Source: Funneliformis mosseae
Taxonomy: Eukaryota; Glomeromycota; Glomeromycetes; Glomerales; Glomeraceae
Direction of reading: 5' to 3'
Assembly: GCA_910592005.1 (NCBI GenBank)
Contig: CAJVPP010003680.1
Span: 1 to 11,044, forward strand
DNA: 11,044 nucleotides
The translations under genes and the position numbers were made by a program. Shown here in pieces: positions 7,782 through 11,044 of this stretch; the first letter of the stretch is position 1; every line of letters starts with the position of its first letter. The notes under the pieces were generated by a model. It saw only the letters and a list, made by a program, of their open reading frames with translations, was not told the DNA's origin and searched no databases.

Positions 7782-9059
7782 TTATATAGTTTGATCACGA
7801 ATGGAAAGTGTGGACAAGTTAATTTTTTGAGTCAAGATTAATGTATCAAGTCTTTCTTTCCATTTTTCAGTTTTCCAAGTGTCATAACCAGACAAATGAG
7901 TCGGGTTATAAATAATTAAAACCAACTCATTGATGTTTTGACAACATTCAAAAGCCATATCACCAGATACTTCTAAATCATGAATATTAAGACCCAATTG
8001 TCGTAAAGAATTTCCATATACTTGTAACATAGATAATGTGACATTTTGTAATTTCAAAGAATTAATTATGTGTAAATTTTGTAAATTGAAATGTCCTTCG
8101 AGTAAAGTACTAGTTAAACCCTCACAATAATATAAATAGAGACTTTCTAAATTATGAAAATTATTTAATAAATTCATTGAACCTTCGGTGAGGTAGACAC
8201 AATCCAACTTGATCGAGTGCAAACAAATTTTGTGAGATTGTAAAGAAGACATGATTTGTTCAAAATTTATCATTATATTTGCAATACTGAATTCCATAAG
8301 ATCCCTTTGAGATGTGATAAGATTCGTGAAATGATTGATCACTTCTGTGCTATAATCAAAAGATTGAAGTCTAATTTCTAAAGAATGAATCTGTTTACAT
8401 GTAATTGATAATAATTTCAAAAAGTGAATAGTATTTCGTGTTATGGGTTCATTATTGACGATTTGTAATCTTGTAAGTTGACTTAATCCATATTGTGTTT
8501 GCGAAAAAAGTTCGGTTGAGTCTAGAATGTCCAAGAAATTAAAATATTGATTGAAATTGAGAAAACGTAGATTTGTTGAACCCCGAAAGAATAATCGTAA
8601 CAAAGAATTTATTAAAATTTCCATTTGGTATGGGTAGTAACCGTCGTAACTGCTTTTTCCATACCATTTATGAATTGTGGAAGCTATACAAACTTCTAAA
8701 TCTTTTAAAGACAATTCTTGCAAATAAATTGGATAATTGAACGTGGTTCGTTTATTTGAAGAAGGGATCTTTATTTTATAAGGTTTTAATAAACAATTTA
8801 ATAAATTATGTTCTTGAATATCCAGACATAAAAGAAAAGTTCTTAATAATTTGTAACAATCTTGATTTGATACAAGAGCAAATGGTCGAGTCCATAGGAA
8901 TGGTACAACGTTTTTACACCAGTATCGGTTTACAAGCAGAGAAGGATGAAGTCTTGCGCTTTCCATTTCGAGAACATGTTTGAATATTTGTTCCATGCAT
9001 TCTGTTGGTAATAAAGGTGATGGAGTTTTTGGAACTTTTATTGCTTTTCTCTTGGACAT
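7782..9059 (-). CDS. F-box protein with leucine-rich repeats (425 aa)
   Basis: Predicted substrate receptor of an SCF ubiquitin ligase: the N-terminal F-box would bind Skp1 and the leucine-rich part would select the protein to be ubiquitinated. The F-box spans about residues 15-58 (LLPTECMEQIFKHVL, then LLVNRYWCKNVVPFLW), a form typical of the expanded F-box families of Rhizophagus-like fungi. Irregular leucine-rich repeats follow from about 160 to 420, for example LRFLNFN (164), LTRLQIV (195), IHSLEIRL (224), LESLYLYYCEG (304) and LQNLHII (326). There are no membrane segments or coiled coils. The frame is intact and ends TAA at 7782-7784. An in-frame ATG at 9116 would add 19 residues (444 aa), but they are hydrophobic, AT-rich and lie in the pyrimidine-rich leader. 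The ATG at 9059 has A at -3 and begins MSKRKAIKVP, so I prefer it. The substrate is unknown. No intron is needed. Confidence 0.88.
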   Translation of the reverse strand: MSKRKAIKVPKTPSPLLPTECMEQIFKHVLEMESARLHPSLLVNRYWCKNVVPFLWTRPFALVSNQDCYKLLRTFLLCLDIQEHNLLNCLLKPYKIKIPSSNKRTTFNYPIYLQELSLKDLEVCIASTIHKWYGKSSYDGYYPYQMEILINSLLRLFFRGSTNLRFLNFNQYFNFLDILDSTELFSQTQYGLSQLTRLQIVNNEPITRNTIHFLKLLSITCKQIHSLEIRLQSFDYSTEVINHFTNLITSQRDLMEFSIANIMINFEQIMSSLQSHKICLHSIKLDCVYLTEGSMNLLNNFHNLESLYLYYCEGLTSTLLEGHFNLQNLHIINSLKLQNVTLSMLQVYGNSLRQLGLNIHDLEVSGDMAFECCQNINELVLIIYNPTHLSGYDTWKTEKWKERLDTLILTQKINLSTLSIRDQTI

Positions 9060-9190
9060 TATTTTACCCTTTACATGTCCAAATAATAATTTAAATATAA
9101 AACAAAATATCATCATTATTATTAAAAAGAAAAAAATTATATTATTAAAAGAAAAAGAAGATAGAAAAAAAAAATATATATATATAAATT
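9060..9190 (-). promoter_or_regulatory. Leader and core promoter region of the F-box gene
   Basis: Read on the minus strand, an alternating TATATATA run (9174-9186) lies about 115-127 bp before the start codon. A pyrimidine-rich tract (about 9118-9170, TTCTATCTTCTTTTTCTTTT and similar) lies between it and the ATG. TATA-like runs followed by CT-rich tracts near the transcription start are common in fungal genes. No specific activator site is recognised. Confidence 0.45.
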
Positions 9191-9734
9191 ATGAGACGGA
9201 GAAATTTTTTTTTAAGAAAAGAAAAAAAAAATTTTTTCAAAAGGAGCTACACTTTATGATTTATTGTCCATTGTTTCGTGTTACGTGTGGTTTGATGAAT
9301 ATGAAAAATGATGCATGTAAGTATCGATATGGATTATTGTTAAAATTGTGATATCCTAATCCTCCACATGATTATCGTTTACAATATTGATAAGATTTTT
9401 TTTTTTGAATGATGTAACTGAAAGTTGGCGCTTTTTTACTACTTTACTGCGGGATGTTTCATCTTGTGCATCGACGAATTATAGCGTTTAACGGAAATGA
9501 CTAACCCAACTAGGTTTGTCCCTTTTAGTCCTCGATTGTTGTGGCGGTGTTTATTCAAAATATAATTAAATTTCCATTTTTATCATGTTACATGAAAGCC
9601 TATTGATTTTTTAACCGATACACAAGCACAAATCATTTAGGGGAACCTTTAAATTAGGGATATTAATTAAAGTATTATAGACCAAAAATAATTGTTTTTA
9701 ATGAAAGACCTAAGTTTGGAGCTACACAGGACGG

Positions 9735-9767
9735 CCGATCCCGAAATTCGATCAATTGTTTGATCGG
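9735..9767. repeat. Overlapping inverted repeats around CGATCAA/TTGATCG
   Basis: CGATCAA (9749-9755) pairs with TTGATCG (9760-9766) across a TTGT loop. CCGATC (9735-9740) can instead pair with GATCGG (9762-9767). The two pairings exclude each other because they share the right arm. No gene for an RNA switch to control is visible nearby. Confidence 0.55.
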
Positions 9768-9877
9768 TAGTCTCTTAATTTAAAAAAGATTAAACAATTT
9801 ATCTACTTGCGGTACATTTTTATTAGATAGAGTGAAGTGAATTTACGATGTCAATCAGAAAAAACTTTATAATTTAT

Positions 9878-9907
9878 TTTGATATCAGGCGCAGCCGTGA
9901 TATCAAA
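9878..9907. repeat. Strong hairpin with 10-bp perfect stem and GC-rich tip
   Basis: TTTGATATCA (9878-9887) is the exact reverse complement of TGATATCAAA (9898-9907). In between, GGC (9888-9890) pairs with GCC (9894-9896) around GCA, leaving one bulged G at 9897, so the structure is effectively 13 bp with a three-base loop. It is among the most GC-rich spots of the window and lies in no gene. Confidence 0.7.
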
Positions 9908-10460
9908 GGCAGGTTGTGAAAAGATTTCTTTAAAAGGAACATAATAACATGAGTAACTTAATGATTATAAACATAAGACATAATTGATTACAGGAACACG
10001 ATTAATGATTGTGCCGTGTTTGAAACATCATAATTTGATCATTTTTTTTTTTTTTGTTATGCATTAAATTTAAATGCTTGCATTTTTTCACACTTTCATT
10101 TTGCCTTTATCAGATTTCCAAAGAAAGCGGTCACATTTATGTAATGTAAGAAAAAAAATGAACACAAATCGGTTTAGAATATTTATATTTAATTCAAGAA
10201 ATTTATTGGTTTAAGAATTTTAATTATTTTTCTTGTGAATTAACCATTAATCCATTAATTTAGCAACTAAATGAAGTAATATTAAATTCATATCTTTACG
10301 GAGAACCATAAAGCAGTTTCCCATTGAAAAAGAATTTTTTCTTTGGCCATTTCAAACAAAAATTTCGTTTGCGTAAAAAATGTCAAATCTTACGGTTTTA
10401 CTCCTTTGAATGAGGCGAGATTAATAGAGTTCCTATTTCCTCGATTAACCAATCAGTTAA

Positions 10461-11044
10461 TAAATTCAACTGACAAAAAATTATTTGCAAAATAAACATG
10501 CAAAGATAACAAAATGATAAATAAATCTCATTTATATTACTATATTAGTTTTATCCAAACATAGTAAAAATACCTATTTCGTAAATACATTAATTACTAC
10601 CTTATTTTTTTTTCAAATAATAAATTAAAACAAATAATAAATAAATATTTGAAATTAATTTATATGAAAATTTTTGTATTTTAATTATTTTAATTTTAGG
10701 ATATTTATATTACAACATCTATCATAATAAAAATCATTACTGATAAAAGATTTTAAATAATTATTTAATTATAAAGCTTTAATATAATAATTATTTATAA
10801 ATCTGGGTAAATTTATATAAATTTATATAAGTAATATAAATTTTACTTAAAATTATATTTTAAAATTTTCACTATAACTTTTAATCTTATATTTTATGAT
10901 TTGTAAAATGAAATTATTTATTAAAAGGAATATTCAAATAATAATCTTAAGTAAGAAATTTTATACTTATTATTAAATAAAAATACTATCTAATACAAAA
11001 GAATAAATAAGCAATTTTTTTTTAATAAAAAGTAAATTCTTTAT
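10461..11044. other. AT-rich stretch at the right edge
   Basis: Low-complexity A and T runs, including a short tandem AAATTTATAT near 10810. I see no gene, RNA or mobile-element end. Confidence 0.5.

Larger units (their letters stand above)
9191..10460. other. Complex intergenic region upstream of the F-box gene
   Basis: This is less AT-rich than the left half of the window, and CpGs reappear. I find no ORF with protein-like composition longer than about 35 codons and no tRNA, 5S or spliceosomal RNA. It contains a repeated 10-mer GGAGCTACAC (9243 and 9718), two strong inverted repeats (9735-9767 and 9878-9907), a 6-bp inverted repeat AACACG/CGTGTT around 9995-10022, and a 14-base T-run at 10042. 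Part may be the promoter of the F-box gene; part may belong to a neighbour outside the window. Confidence 0.45.

Noticed and set aside
8756..9351. Two + strand open frames opposite the F-box gene and its leader
   Set aside because: The first is antisense to the F-box coding region, and the second overlaps its start and the purine-rich strand of the leader (long Lys/Ile runs). Neither has protein-like composition.

Overview
The window looks like nuclear DNA of an arbuscular mycorrhizal fungus (Glomeromycotina, Rhizophagus-like). This is an inference from three things. The base composition is extremely AT-rich with almost no CpG outside a few islands. There is one intact gene for an F-box/leucine-rich-repeat protein whose N-terminus (LLPTECMEQIFKHVL, then LLVNRYWCKNVVPFLW) has the form typical of the very large F-box families in these fungi. 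A decayed LINE carries RNase H and a C-terminal ETFDYIRTC-type motif like elements common there. No species call can be made from this window.

Layout. Positions 1-7000 are a graveyard of repeats. A complete-looking non-autonomous hAT-type MITE (307-1013) has TAGAGTTC ends and a perfect 8-bp target duplication. Its centre is an array of about 50-bp hairpin units. Positions 2210-4190 hold a broken LINE on the minus strand: reverse-transcriptase C-terminal part, RNase H, zinc-finger-like tail, then a 3' UTR with AATAAA and an A-tail. A second, severely 5'-truncated 3' end of the same LINE family, in the same orientation, lies at 4413-4550. A second 50-bp palindromic array, almost free of C and G, fills 4797-5220 and looks like a CpG-decayed relative of the MITE array. 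A 106-bp tandem repeat (5490-5990) and a 67-bp tandem repeat (6325-6500) follow.

From about 7000 to 10460 the DNA is less AT-rich and more complex. A coding-looking but interrupted stretch of unknown identity lies at 6999-7298 (+). The F-box/LRR gene is at 7782-9059 (-), with a pyrimidine-rich leader and TATA-like run upstream. A long upstream region with several strong inverted repeats (notably 9878-9907) extends to about 10460. The last 580 bases are plain AT-rich DNA.

The single confident gene would act as a substrate receptor of an SCF ubiquitin ligase. Nothing here forms an operon or multi-gene system. The best candidates for something undescribed are the hairpin array inside the MITE, whose neighbouring arms change together, and its decayed counterpart.
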